7,857 nt of DNA, taken from contig JAWOIG010000164.1 in the NCBI GenBank assembly GCA_046484775.1, positions 1 through 7,857 on the forward strand, written 5' to 3'. The notes under the pieces were generated by a model, which ran no database searches, had not been told where the DNA came from, and saw only the letters and a program-made list of their open reading frames with translations. Position numbers and translations under genes: made by a program. The stretch comes from JAFGQE01 sp046484775 (GTDB lineage Bacteria > Bacillota > Clostridia > DUPQ01). Of this stretch, positions 1 through 5,503 are shown in pieces (position 1 is the first letter of the stretch; the number at the start of each line of letters is the position of its first letter).

Positions 1-132
1 TCTTTTTTCTATCGTAACACTTTCCATAATAACATCTTCCACTGGCTTATCACCGGGTTTGCTCGTTTGAACTTTAAGCCCTTGACTGATTGAAACCGCT
101 GTTGGATTTCCGTTGTTCCGTGTCGACTCCAT
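1..132 (-). CDS. Possible 5' end of an unidentified gene, cut by the window edge
   Basis: An unbroken minus-strand frame runs from just after a TGA at 217-219 to the left edge, about 72 codons. I place the start provisionally at the ATG at 130-132, which has a GGAAG 4 nt upstream. Other in-frame starts are the ATG at 163-165 (no visible SD) and the ATG at 25-27 (GGAAG 8 nt upstream). From 132 the product begins MESTRNNGNPTAVSISQGLK and the visible part ends VIMESVTIEKR: polar, mixed composition, no signal peptide and no motif I recognise. It lies just downstream of the rubrerythrin terminator, so it would need its own promoter, and I see no good one. It could be a chance open frame. The rest of the gene would lie outside the window. 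Confidence 0.3.
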   Translation of the reverse strand, partial: MESTRNNGNPTAVSISQGLKVQTSKPGDKPVEDVIMESVTIEKR

Positions 133-192
133 GCCGCTTCCGTTCGCGGTCCGGACTCCCGCCATGGACACCGGTGCGATTTCCGGCGCACA

Positions 193-225
193 AAAAAATA
201 CCGGGCTGATAAAAGATCAACCCGG
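193..225 (-). terminator. Intrinsic terminator of the rubrerythrin transcript
   Basis: Reading the minus strand, a 10-bp stem (arms 216-225 and 201-210) closes a 5-nt loop and is followed at once by TATTTTTT (200 to 193). The only non-Watson-Crick pair is a U·G wobble in minus-sense RNA; the same position would be an A·C mismatch in plus-sense RNA. That, together with the U-tract on this side, fixes the direction. It begins 36 nt after the rubrerythrin stop codon. Confidence 0.9.
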
Positions 226-261
226 CGCTTTTAGTAAATGCAAAGGAAAATATTATGAGGT

Positions 262-801
262 TTAATAATCCTTGACCAGCAGTTTGAAATACGCCTTGGG
301 ATGGCTGCACACCGGGCATTCATCCAGGGCTTCCTCTCCCCTGTGAATATGTCCGCAGTTCTGGCAGATCCATGCCTTTGAAGTTTCCTTTCTGAACACG
401 GAGCCTTCGACAATATTATTGAGAAGGTTGTTGTACCTTGCCTCATGATGCTTTTCAATGACGGCTGCGCCTTCGAACAATGCGGCTATATCGTCGAATC
501 CTTCCGCTTTAGCTGTTTCTGCGAATCCCTTGTACATCTCCGTCCATTCATAATGCTCGCCCTCGGCGGCAGCCTTCAGGTTCTCTTCGGTTGTTCCGAT
601 TCCGTCGAGCAGCTTGAACCATACCTTGGCATGCTCCATCTCGTTCCCGGCCGTTTCTTCAAAATACTTCTGTATCTGCACATATCCTTCTTTTTTTGCC
701 ACGCTGGCAAAATAAGTGTATTTGTTCCTGGCCTGGGACTCGCCTGCAAACGCTTCCCGCAGGTTCTTTTCCGTATTGCTTCCCTTCAAATTCCTCTTCA
801 T
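262..801 (-). CDS. rbr: Rubrerythrin (non-haem diiron peroxidase)
   Basis: 179 aa, cytoplasmic. Rubrerythrins reduce hydrogen peroxide to water in anaerobes, taking electrons from NAD(P)H through a reductase and often rubredoxin. Residues 1-135 form the ferritin-like four-helix domain. Visible diiron ligand candidates are E21, E54 and H57 (in NEMEH), E82 and E85 (in GEHYE), and E116 and H119 (in IEKHHE). Residues 143-179 form a rubredoxin-like domain with C146-x2-C149 and C162-x2-C165 binding a mononuclear iron. The domain order is that of classical rubrerythrin (diiron first, rubredoxin last), not reverse rubrerythrin. The start at 801 is set by AAGGAGGAT 7 nt upstream and by family length; an in-frame extension to 870 would run back through this SD into the leader. 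The gene forms its own unit, with a promoter at 978-1005, a structured leader, and a terminator at 193-225. Nothing in it is degraded. Confidence 0.96.
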   Translation of the reverse strand: MKRNLKGSNTEKNLREAFAGESQARNKYTYFASVAKKEGYVQIQKYFEETAGNEMEHAKVWFKLLDGIGTTEENLKAAAEGEHYEWTEMYKGFAETAKAEGFDDIAALFEGAAVIEKHHEARYNNLLNNIVEGSVFRKETSKAWICQNCGHIHRGEEALDECPVCSHPKAYFKLLVKDY

Positions 802-808
802 ATAAAAT

Positions 809-814
809 CCTCCT
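809..814 (-). promoter_or_regulatory. Strong Shine-Dalgarno of rubrerythrin
   Basis: AGGAGG in minus sense, 7 nt before the ATG at 799-801. It decides the start codon against the longer in-frame reading. Confidence 0.9.
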
Positions 815-843
815 TGTTTTTTAATCAGGGTTTGCTGAATAAC

Positions 844-962
844 TTGAAAATGCCTTGTTAATAGTCTCAAATTACATTTTCAACCGCTCAGGTGCAAGAT
901 TTTCCCATTAAAAGCGCTAGAAACCTTGCACCTTCACAGGCCTTTGATCCTTGCCTAGCCTG
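844..962 (-). promoter_or_regulatory. Structured 5' leader of rubrerythrin: three stem-loops
   Basis: Between the predicted transcription start near 971 and the SD there are three successive inverted repeats in minus-sense order. SL1 pairs 957-962 with 937-942 (5 Watson-Crick pairs plus a U·G). SL2 pairs 921-932 with 891-902 (12 pairs, one of them G·U). SL3 pairs 875-883 with 844-852 (9 perfect pairs, 22-nt loop). The non-Watson-Crick pairs in SL1 and SL2 are wobbles only in the minus sense, which fits an RNA made from this strand. No U-tract follows SL2 or SL3, so they are not intrinsic terminators. I do not recognise a known riboswitch class. Function is unknown; mRNA stability or translational control of an oxidative-stress gene would be a guess. 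Confidence 0.55.
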
Positions 963-977
963 ATTCAGCTCTCTATA

Positions 978-1005
978 ATTATACTATTTTATCCCGTTTT
1001 ATCAA
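978..1005 (-). promoter_or_regulatory. Sigma-A-type promoter for rubrerythrin
   Basis: Minus-sense TTGATA (1000-1005), a 16-bp spacer, then a perfect TATAAT (978-983). This is the best promoter match in the window. The -35 box and most of the spacer lie inside the last codons of the upstream methyltransferase gene, whose stop is at 989-991. Transcription should start near 971, giving a leader of about 170 nt. The -10 box overlaps a 10-bp palindrome, TATAATTATA (974-983), which could bind a regulator but is not a full PerR box. Confidence 0.8.
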
Positions 1006-1564
1006 CCTTTTTTTCAATGCAGACGAATATGGGGGGATCGTTCCCCTGGTTCATATAGGCGCTTTTCATGACATCGAAATCCCTTGGATCAATCGAACCG
1101 CAGAAACCAATGACCATGTCCCTTTCGACATATCCCGTGCAGCCCCCGTGGTATATGACTATCGTGATTATTCCGTCTTTCCTTAGCAGCCGCATCGATG
1201 CCTCGATTGCCTTTATGGTTGTGGGTCCCGACGTCTGAACCTCGCGGTTGCTTCCCGGGAGATACCCAAGATTAAACATTACGCATGAGACTCCCGCCTC
1301 AACATGCCGTTCCATGGTCTCGTGTCCTTCATTGATCAAAAAGACATTCCCGCGGCCGCCGTTTCGCTCCAGCAGGCTCCTGGTCCGGTCGATCGCCTCC
1401 TGCTGAACATCGAAGGCATATACCTTTCCGCCCGGTCCGGTCAGATTCGATAAAAAAAGCGTATCCCTTCCTTTCCCTGCGGTCGCATCGACTGCGGTGT
1501 CGCCCGGTTTCACAGCCCGCATCGCATGTTCATGGGAAAGCTCAAGGGCGTTGACCAATATCAT
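989..1564 (-). CDS. mnmM: SAM-dependent tRNA methyltransferase, MnmM/YtqB family
   Basis: 191 aa Rossmann-fold methyltransferase of the YtqB family, long annotated as a putative rRNA methylase. From family knowledge, the Bacillus and Staphylococcus members methylate 5-aminomethyl-2-thiouridine at the tRNA wobble position to form mnm5s2U34. Visible motifs are motif I VDATAGKGRDT (residues 25-35), the acidic end of strand 2 in YAFDVQQ (D52), the family-specific MFNLGYLPGSN (96-106), and IVIYHGG in the second half. The start at 1564 is chosen because AGGGGG (1572-1577) lies 7 nt upstream; the in-frame ATG at 1585 would include this SD in the coding region. The first 23 nt overlap the end of rluB in another frame, suggesting translational coupling. 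It is the last gene of the operon. The stop lies within the rubrerythrin promoter and I see no terminator directly after it. Confidence 0.88.
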   Translation of the reverse strand: MILVNALELSHEHAMRAVKPGDTAVDATAGKGRDTLFLSNLTGPGGKVYAFDVQQEAIDRTRSLLERNGGRGNVFLINEGHETMERHVEAGVSCVMFNLGYLPGSNREVQTSGPTTIKAIEASMRLLRKDGIITIVIYHGGCTGYVERDMVIGFCGSIDPRDFDVMKSAYMNQGNDPPIFVCIEKKVDKTG

Positions 1565-2267
1565 ATCCAAGCCCCCTAAGTTCATCCTTCGACAGATTCC
1601 GCCATTCCCCCTCCCGGAGATCCTTGTCGCATATGTTTCCTATGCATGTTCGTTTGAGAGCCCTCACCCCGTAATCCAGGGCTTCCATCATCCTGCGGAT
1701 CTGCCTGTTCCTGCCCTCGAAAATAGTTATCCTTATTGCTTTTTTATTATTTCCTTCCAGATATGACGCTTCGGCCCTCGCGGTCGTATAACCGCCGATG
1801 TCAATGCCGTTTACAAGCCTGCCGATGTCTGCGGCAGAGACATCCCTGTCGGTTTCCAGCACATATGTCTTTCCAACATTGTGCGACGGATGCGTCATGT
1901 ATTTTGTGAATTCGCCGTCATTGGTCAGCATTATCAGGCCCGACGTGTTGTAATCCAGCCTTCCGACAGGATACAGCCTTTCTTCAACGCCCTCCACATA
2001 ATGAAGCACTGTCTTTCTTCCCGATTCGTCATTTGCCGTCGACACGACGCCCCTGGGTTTGTTAAGAAGTATATAGACCTTGTTTTTCTCAGGTTCGATT
2101 ACCCTGCCGTCGACGGTGACGACGTCGCCGTCCTGAACCAAATGGCCCTGGCCCGTTATGACGGCGCCATTGACGGCCGCCCTGCCCTCGCTTATAAGAA
2201 GCTCGGCTTTGCGTCTTGATGCGACCCCGCACAACGCCATGTATTTCTGCAGCCTGATTCCTTCCAT
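1542..2267 (-). CDS. rluB: 23S rRNA pseudouridine synthase, RluB type
   Basis: 241 aa member of the RsuA/RluB/RluE/RluF family. RluB converts a uridine in the peptidyl-transferase region of 23S rRNA (U2605 in E. coli) to pseudouridine. Residues 4-55 are an S4 RNA-binding domain (IRLQKYMALCGVASRRKAE). The catalytic domain follows, with the diagnostic GRLDYNTSGLIMLTNDG in which D105 is the catalytic aspartate, and the FEGRNRQIRRM motif (183-193) near the C-terminus. The ATG at 2265-2267 is chosen because it puts the S4 domain at the normal position; it lies 10 nt after the scpB stop with a modest AGGCGGG upstream. A TTG at 2288 is in frame but lacks an SD. RluB rather than RluE/RluF or RsuA is inferred from its place after scpB, as in many Firmicutes; substrate specificity is not proven by sequence. 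Confidence 0.92.
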   Translation of the reverse strand: MEGIRLQKYMALCGVASRRKAELLISEGRAAVNGAVITGQGHLVQDGDVVTVDGRVIEPEKNKVYILLNKPRGVVSTANDESGRKTVLHYVEGVEERLYPVGRLDYNTSGLIMLTNDGEFTKYMTHPSHNVGKTYVLETDRDVSAADIGRLVNGIDIGGYTTARAEASYLEGNNKKAIRITIFEGRNRQIRRMMEALDYGVRALKRTCIGNICDKDLREGEWRNLSKDELRGLGYDIGQRP

Positions 2268-2277
2268 ATCCCGCCTA

Positions 2278-2868
2278 TCAGCTTTCAATCCCGTGGTTCA
2301 TGTCCGCAGGATCAAATTCATCCCCGGCCTCGGAATATTCATCGCCGCCGTCCTCCCTGTCTCCTTCCAGCGGAATCAGGTCGTCGAGCGACTTAAGTCC
2401 GAAAGCCCTGTAGAATTCCATTGAAGGCCTGTAGACCACAGGTCTTCCGGGGGCATCCAGCCTTCCGGCTTCCTCGATCAGGCCGCGGTCCATCAGGGTT
2501 GCTATTGATGATCCGCAGCCGACTCCCCTGACTGATTCTATTTTGGCCCGGGTCGCCTCCGTGTTGTAAGCAATCACCGCAAGCGTTTCGTACGCGGCCT
2601 GCGACAACGTCCTGCTGTCGGGCTTGTCAAATAAAATCCTTACTTTCTCAAAATGCATCGGATTAGTGCACATCTGGAAGCTGTCCTTCAGCCTGCGTAT
2701 GATGATTCCCCGGTTTTCGGCCAGGTATTCAAGCGAAAGCTCCTCTATGAGCCTGGTCGTTGTTTCGGGATCCGTATCCAAAGCCTCGCTGATTCGTTTT
2801 GCGGTTATTTCATCGCCTGCCGCAAAAAGCATTGCTTCTATGGTATTCTTCAGTTCCCTTTCCCTCAT
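2278..2868 (-). CDS. scpB: Segregation and condensation protein B
   Basis: 196 aa. ScpB is a homodimeric kite subunit that binds the middle of ScpA and, with SMC, forms the condensin-like complex that compacts and segregates the chromosome. It consists of two winged-helix domains, about residues 5-80 and 88-165. The second carries the hallmark stretch LSQAAYETLAVIAYN (88-102), then RGVGCGSSIATLMDRGLIEE (114-133), GRLDAPGRPVVY (135-146) and FGLKSLDDL (156-164). The tail (168-187) is strongly acidic and probably disordered. The ATG at 2866-2868 has a GGGGGAAG just upstream. It starts 15 nt after scpA and is followed 10 nt later by rluB, so ScpA and ScpB should be made together. Confidence 0.96.
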   Translation of the reverse strand: MRERELKNTIEAMLFAAGDEITAKRISEALDTDPETTTRLIEELSLEYLAENRGIIIRRLKDSFQMCTNPMHFEKVRILFDKPDSRTLSQAAYETLAVIAYNTEATRAKIESVRGVGCGSSIATLMDRGLIEEAGRLDAPGRPVVYRPSMEFYRAFGLKSLDDLIPLEGDREDGGDEYSEAGDEFDPADMNHGIES

Positions 2869-2883
2869 GGCTTCCCCCGCCTT

Positions 2884-3669
2884 CTATTTATAAATATCCA
2901 CAAATTCCTTGAAATCGTCTTCCTGCAGCTTCTCTGTCTTCGTTATCGTTATATCCGTAAAAATGCCGCGCTGGCTCAGCCTCGCCTTCTTCTCCATCGC
3001 CAGTTCGAGCATGGAAAGAAAACCCGTTATAATCTCGAGCCTGTGCCTGCCGTCTTTTTTGAATTCATTGAAAAAGCTGACGTTTCCTTTTCGAAAGAGC
3101 AGACCAACGAGCTCCCTCAGCTTCCTTCCGACGGTGTACTTCTCATGCTGCAGGATGCCGCCTTCAAACCCCGTCTTCTTGCTGACCCTTTCCTCCGCCC
3201 TCGACCCCAGCATCAGGTACATATCCTTCAGGGTTCCCGGAGACAGGGTATATGTCTTTTCCTTCATACCGAAATCCTCGCCCGACGATCCCCTGTAGAA
3301 ATATGCGGCATGCCTGGCATGGTTATCCCTGAGCATTGCCGCCGCGGACTTGCATTTTTTATATTCGAGCAACCTTAGCACAAGCTGTTCCCTGGGATCC
3401 TCCGCCTCCTCTTCATCCCCCGCCGTGGGCAGAAGCATCCTGGATTTTATATGAAGAAGCGTGGCGGCGGTCACCAGGAATTCGCTCGCCACATCCATGT
3501 TGAGCCGCTCCATCTTCATCAGAAAATCCAGATATTGGTCTGTGATCTCAGAAATCTTTATATCATAGATATCCATCTCATTTTTCTCAATGAGATGGAA
3601 AAGAAGATCGAACGGCCCCTCGAAATTATCAAGTTTCAAATCATAGGCTGCGCCTTCGGCGGTCTCCAT
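2884..3669 (-). CDS. scpA: Segregation and condensation protein A (kleisin)
   Basis: 261 aa. ScpA is the kleisin that bridges the SMC heads and carries the ScpB dimer. The N-terminal helical domain that grips the SMC neck contains FEGPFDLLFHLIEKNEMDIY (16-35), ISEITDQYL (39-47) and the VASEFLVTAATLLHIKSRML stretch (60-79), all typical of the family. An acidic linker (85-91) and the ScpB-binding central region follow. The C-terminal winged helix, about residues 190-255, should bind the SMC head cap. I chose the ATG at 3667-3669, with GGGAG 8 nt upstream, over the in-frame TTG at 3684, which would lengthen the protein by five residues and overlap trpS. The gene begins only 5 nt after the trpS stop, and its SD lies over that stop codon, suggesting coupled translation. 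Confidence 0.96.
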   Translation of the reverse strand: METAEGAAYDLKLDNFEGPFDLLFHLIEKNEMDIYDIKISEITDQYLDFLMKMERLNMDVASEFLVTAATLLHIKSRMLLPTAGDEEEAEDPREQLVLRLLEYKKCKSAAAMLRDNHARHAAYFYRGSSGEDFGMKEKTYTLSPGTLKDMYLMLGSRAEERVSKKTGFEGGILQHEKYTVGRKLRELVGLLFRKGNVSFFNEFKKDGRHRLEIITGFLSMLELAMEKKARLSQRGIFTDITITKTEKLQEDDFKEFVDIYK

Positions 3670-3674
3670 ATGCC

Positions 3675-4664
3675 CTACTCCCAATCTATCCTCATGGCTT
3701 TTCTTACGTCGACCATTGTTTCGGTTACGATTTCCCTCGCCCTGCCATTGCCCTTTTCTATTATATCCCTGACCATCGAAGGGTTCGCCTCTATCTCCGC
3801 GCGCCTTTTGTGGATGGGTTCAAGGAATGCGGAAAGCTTGTTGTAAAGGTTCTTCTTGCATGCCACGCAGCCTATGGCCCCCGCCCTGCAGTCGGCCTCT
3901 ATCCGCCCGGCCTCGTCCTTGTTGAATATCCTATGGTATGCGAAGACAGGGCAAATTTCCGGATGCCCAGGGTCGTCCTTCCTTATCCTCGCCGGATCCG
4001 TCACCATGTCCATTACTTTCTTCCTAAGAACCTCCCCCTTGTCCCTTAGAGCGATGGTATTGCCGTAGCTCTTGCTCATCTTCCTGCCGTCAAGCCCCGG
4101 GAGCACCTTGGATTCCGTCAAAAGAGGCTCGGGTTCGGGAAATACGGGTTCAAAGATGAAATTGAACCTCCTTGCTATTTCCCTTGTCATCTCAACATGG
4201 GGAACCTGGTCCTCGCCCACGGGTACATAGTCGGCTTTGTATATGAGTATGTCGGCCGCCTGAAGGCACGGATAGCCAAGGAATCCATAGGTCCTGATGT
4301 TCTTTTCGTCCATCTGCGCAAGCTGGTCCTTGTATGTGGGACACCTTTCGAGCCATGGCAGCGGCGTTATCATGGAGAAAAGAAGATGAAGCTCCGCATG
4401 CTCCTTGATGGCGGACTGAAGGAATATGCAGCATTTGTCCGGGTCGAGCCCCGCGGCATACAGGTCCATGACCACCTCGTCAATATTCGCCTTGTAATCG
4501 GAAGTATCCTCGTATCCGGTCGTCAGCGCGTGCCAGTCCACTATGAAGAAATAACAATCATACTCATCCTGCAGCCTCACCCAGTTGGATACTGCCCCGA
4601 GATAATTGCCGATGTGCAATGCACCCGTCGGCCTGGCCCCGCTCAATACCACTTTCTTCGACAT
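3675..4664 (-). CDS. trpS: Tryptophanyl-tRNA synthetase with a putative Fe-S cysteine motif
   Basis: 329 aa class I aminoacyl-tRNA synthetase that attaches tryptophan to tRNA(Trp) in the cytoplasm. The Rossmann catalytic domain shows the HIGH-type signature GALHIGNYLGA (14-24) and KMSKS (195-199, in GRKMSKSYGN). YPCLQAADIL (131-140) includes D138, the likely contact to the indole nitrogen, and GEDQVPHVE (150-158) is also present. The C-terminal anticodon-binding helical domain follows. In it C238, C259, C266 and C269 form C-x20-C-x6-C-x2-C. This closely resembles the C-x22-C-x6-C-x2-C motif of the Thermotoga maritima enzyme, which holds a [4Fe-4S] cluster near the anticodon-binding surface. 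Cluster binding here is an inference. The start is fixed by CGGAGG 6 nt upstream. It sits in an operon with scpAB. No T-box leader precedes it, so expression probably follows the operon promoter. Confidence 0.97.
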   Translation of the reverse strand: MSKKVVLSGARPTGALHIGNYLGAVSNWVRLQDEYDCYFFIVDWHALTTGYEDTSDYKANIDEVVMDLYAAGLDPDKCCIFLQSAIKEHAELHLLFSMITPLPWLERCPTYKDQLAQMDEKNIRTYGFLGYPCLQAADILIYKADYVPVGEDQVPHVEMTREIARRFNFIFEPVFPEPEPLLTESKVLPGLDGRKMSKSYGNTIALRDKGEVLRKKVMDMVTDPARIRKDDPGHPEICPVFAYHRIFNKDEAGRIEADCRAGAIGCVACKKNLYNKLSAFLEPIHKRRAEIEANPSMVRDIIEKGNGRAREIVTETMVDVRKAMRIDWE

Positions 4665-4691
4665 AGATAACCTCCGAAATTAAAATTGCAT

Positions 4692-4710
4692 GACCGCGTC
4701 CCCGCAGGTC
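4692..4710 (-). promoter_or_regulatory. GNRA-capped stem-loop at the M50/trpS junction
   Basis: In minus-sense RNA, GACC pairs with GGUC and GCG with CGC around a GGGA (GNRA-type) tetraloop, with one bulged U. The stem starts inside the stop codon of the protease gene and ends 27 nt before the trpS ATG. The following sequence has a UUUU then AAUUU, too weak and too distant for a confident terminator. It may be a processing or partial attenuation site between the two genes, or a chance structure. Confidence 0.4.
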
Positions 4711-5341
4711 ATATAAATAGTCCGATTATAAAACCCGCAATCGCGAGAAAACCTTCCCGAAACGGATAAACAAGTGTGTTAAGCACGGTGCTCAGCACCC
4801 CGGGCGCCAAAAATATAAGCAATATGAGGGCAAAGCCCACATACCTTTCATACTGCATGACCTTGAAATAAAATCTTTCAGGGAATATGCCGAAGAATAT
4901 CCTGGATCCGTCCAGGGGAGGAACCGGCAGAAGATTAAAAACCGCAAGATACAGGTTCACGGTAAAGAACAGTATCAGGAAATCCCAGAAAACTATTGCA
5001 GCCTGGGTCGGCATGCGCGTTGCGTACACCGAAACCATCGCCTGGAGCGGGAAAGCCGTTATGAACGCCAGCAGCAGATTGGAGACAGGGCCGGCCAGCC
5101 CCACCTTGACCATGTCCTGCTTCGGATCCTTGAAATTCAGCTGATTTACCGGCACGGGCTTAGCCCACCCGATGCGCGCTACAATCATCATCACTGTTCC
5201 AAGCGGATCGAGATGCTTGAGCGGATTCAGGGTCATCCTGCCCCTGTCTTTCGCAGTATCGTCCCCCAGCTTGTGCGCTATGAACGCATGTGAGAACTCG
5301 TGGAACGACAGGGCGATTATCAAAACCGGAATCATGTACAA
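4709..5341 (-). CDS. Site-2 protease family membrane metalloprotease (M50)
   Basis: 210 aa from the TTG at 5341; a polytopic membrane zinc protease of the short M50 subgroup (YwhC-like) that lacks the PDZ domain of RseP/SpoIVFB-type relatives. The zinc site is HEFSH (H14, E15, H18) in the first membrane helix, completed by D144 in NLLPVPPLDG (136-145). GLAGPVSNLLLAF (81-93) is the conserved helix after the GxAKPVPVN segment (59-66). Further membrane helices lie at about 115-138, 166-185 and 195-210. Substrate is unknown. The start is uncertain: TTG at 5341 has AGGA 6 nt upstream; ATG at 5335 leaves very little before HEFSH; the frame stays open upstream, and the strongest SD, GGGAGG (5380-5385), is best spaced for an ATT at 5371, giving an N-terminus of family-like length. 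It is the first gene of the six-gene operon. Confidence 0.9.
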   Translation of the reverse strand: MYMIPVLIIALSFHEFSHAFIAHKLGDDTAKDRGRMTLNPLKHLDPLGTVMMIVARIGWAKPVPVNQLNFKDPKQDMVKVGLAGPVSNLLLAFITAFPLQAMVSVYATRMPTQAAIVFWDFLILFFTVNLYLAVFNLLPVPPLDGSRIFFGIFPERFYFKVMQYERYVGFALILLIFLAPGVLSTVLNTLVYPFREGFLAIAGFIIGLFI

Positions 5342-5385
5342 ATATTGTCCTATGGTCTTAAGTATATTAATGTTTTCATCCTCCC

Positions 5386-5396
5386 GGGCACTGCCC
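5386..5396. repeat. 11-bp palindrome between promoter and Shine-Dalgarno
   Basis: GGGCAGTGCCC in minus sense, symmetric about its central base, directly abutting the GGGAGG upstream of the M50 gene and about 10 nt after the predicted transcription start. It could be a protein-binding site or a short hairpin that affects access to the SD. No known operator is recognised. Confidence 0.4.
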
Positions 5397-5410
5397 TTTG
5401 GTTTTAAATT

Positions 5411-5439
5411 ATTCTAACAGAAAATACCCGTTTCAACAA
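5411..5439 (-). promoter_or_regulatory. Extended -10 promoter for the M50-trpS-scpAB-rluB-mnmM operon
   Basis: Minus-sense TTGTTG (5434-5439), a 17-bp spacer ending in TGT, then TAGAAT (5411-5416). Spacing is ideal and the TGn gives an extended -10. Transcription should start near 5404, with a leader of about 60 nt before the M50 coding region. It sits in the only sizeable gap between dacF and the six downstream genes. Confidence 0.7.
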
Positions 5440-5456
5440 ACCGTATAACACTTTCG

Positions 5457-5475
5457 CAGCATCCGCCTGATGCCG
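5457..5475 (-). other. Short stem-loop downstream of dacF
   Basis: Minus-sense arms 5469-5475 and 5457-5463 form 7 pairs, one of them G·U, around a 5-nt loop, about 28 nt after the dacF stop. No U-run follows, so it is at best a weak or factor-dependent terminator or a 3'-end stabiliser. Confidence 0.3.
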
Positions 5476-5503
5476 GGGAAATTGTTGCAGACGGTCCCGC
5501 ACT

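Noticed and set aside
445..861. Plus-strand open frame of 138 codons
   Set aside because: It is antisense to rubrerythrin, has no SD, and gives a Cys/Phe-rich product with no family features.
888..908. Leader peptide MGKSCT in the rubrerythrin leader
   Set aside because: The six-codon frame has no Shine-Dalgarno and no run of regulatory codons, and its bases are explained by the 12-pair stem.
970..990. PerR box at the rubrerythrin promoter
   Set aside because: TATAATTATA is palindromic but does not match the 7-1-7 arrangement TTATAATnATTATAA; the right half diverges.
2653..3378. Plus-strand open frame of 241 codons
   Set aside because: It is antisense to scpB and scpA, both unmistakable; the long opposite frame follows from their codon use.
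4665..4708. T-box leader for trpS
   Set aside because: Only 44 nt precede trpS, and neither this gap nor the operon leader at 5342-5410 contains the conserved T-box antiterminator sequence or a terminator.
5457..5475. Intrinsic terminator for pdp-dacF
   Set aside because: The 7-pair stem is not followed by a U-tract, so it is listed only as a weak stem-loop.
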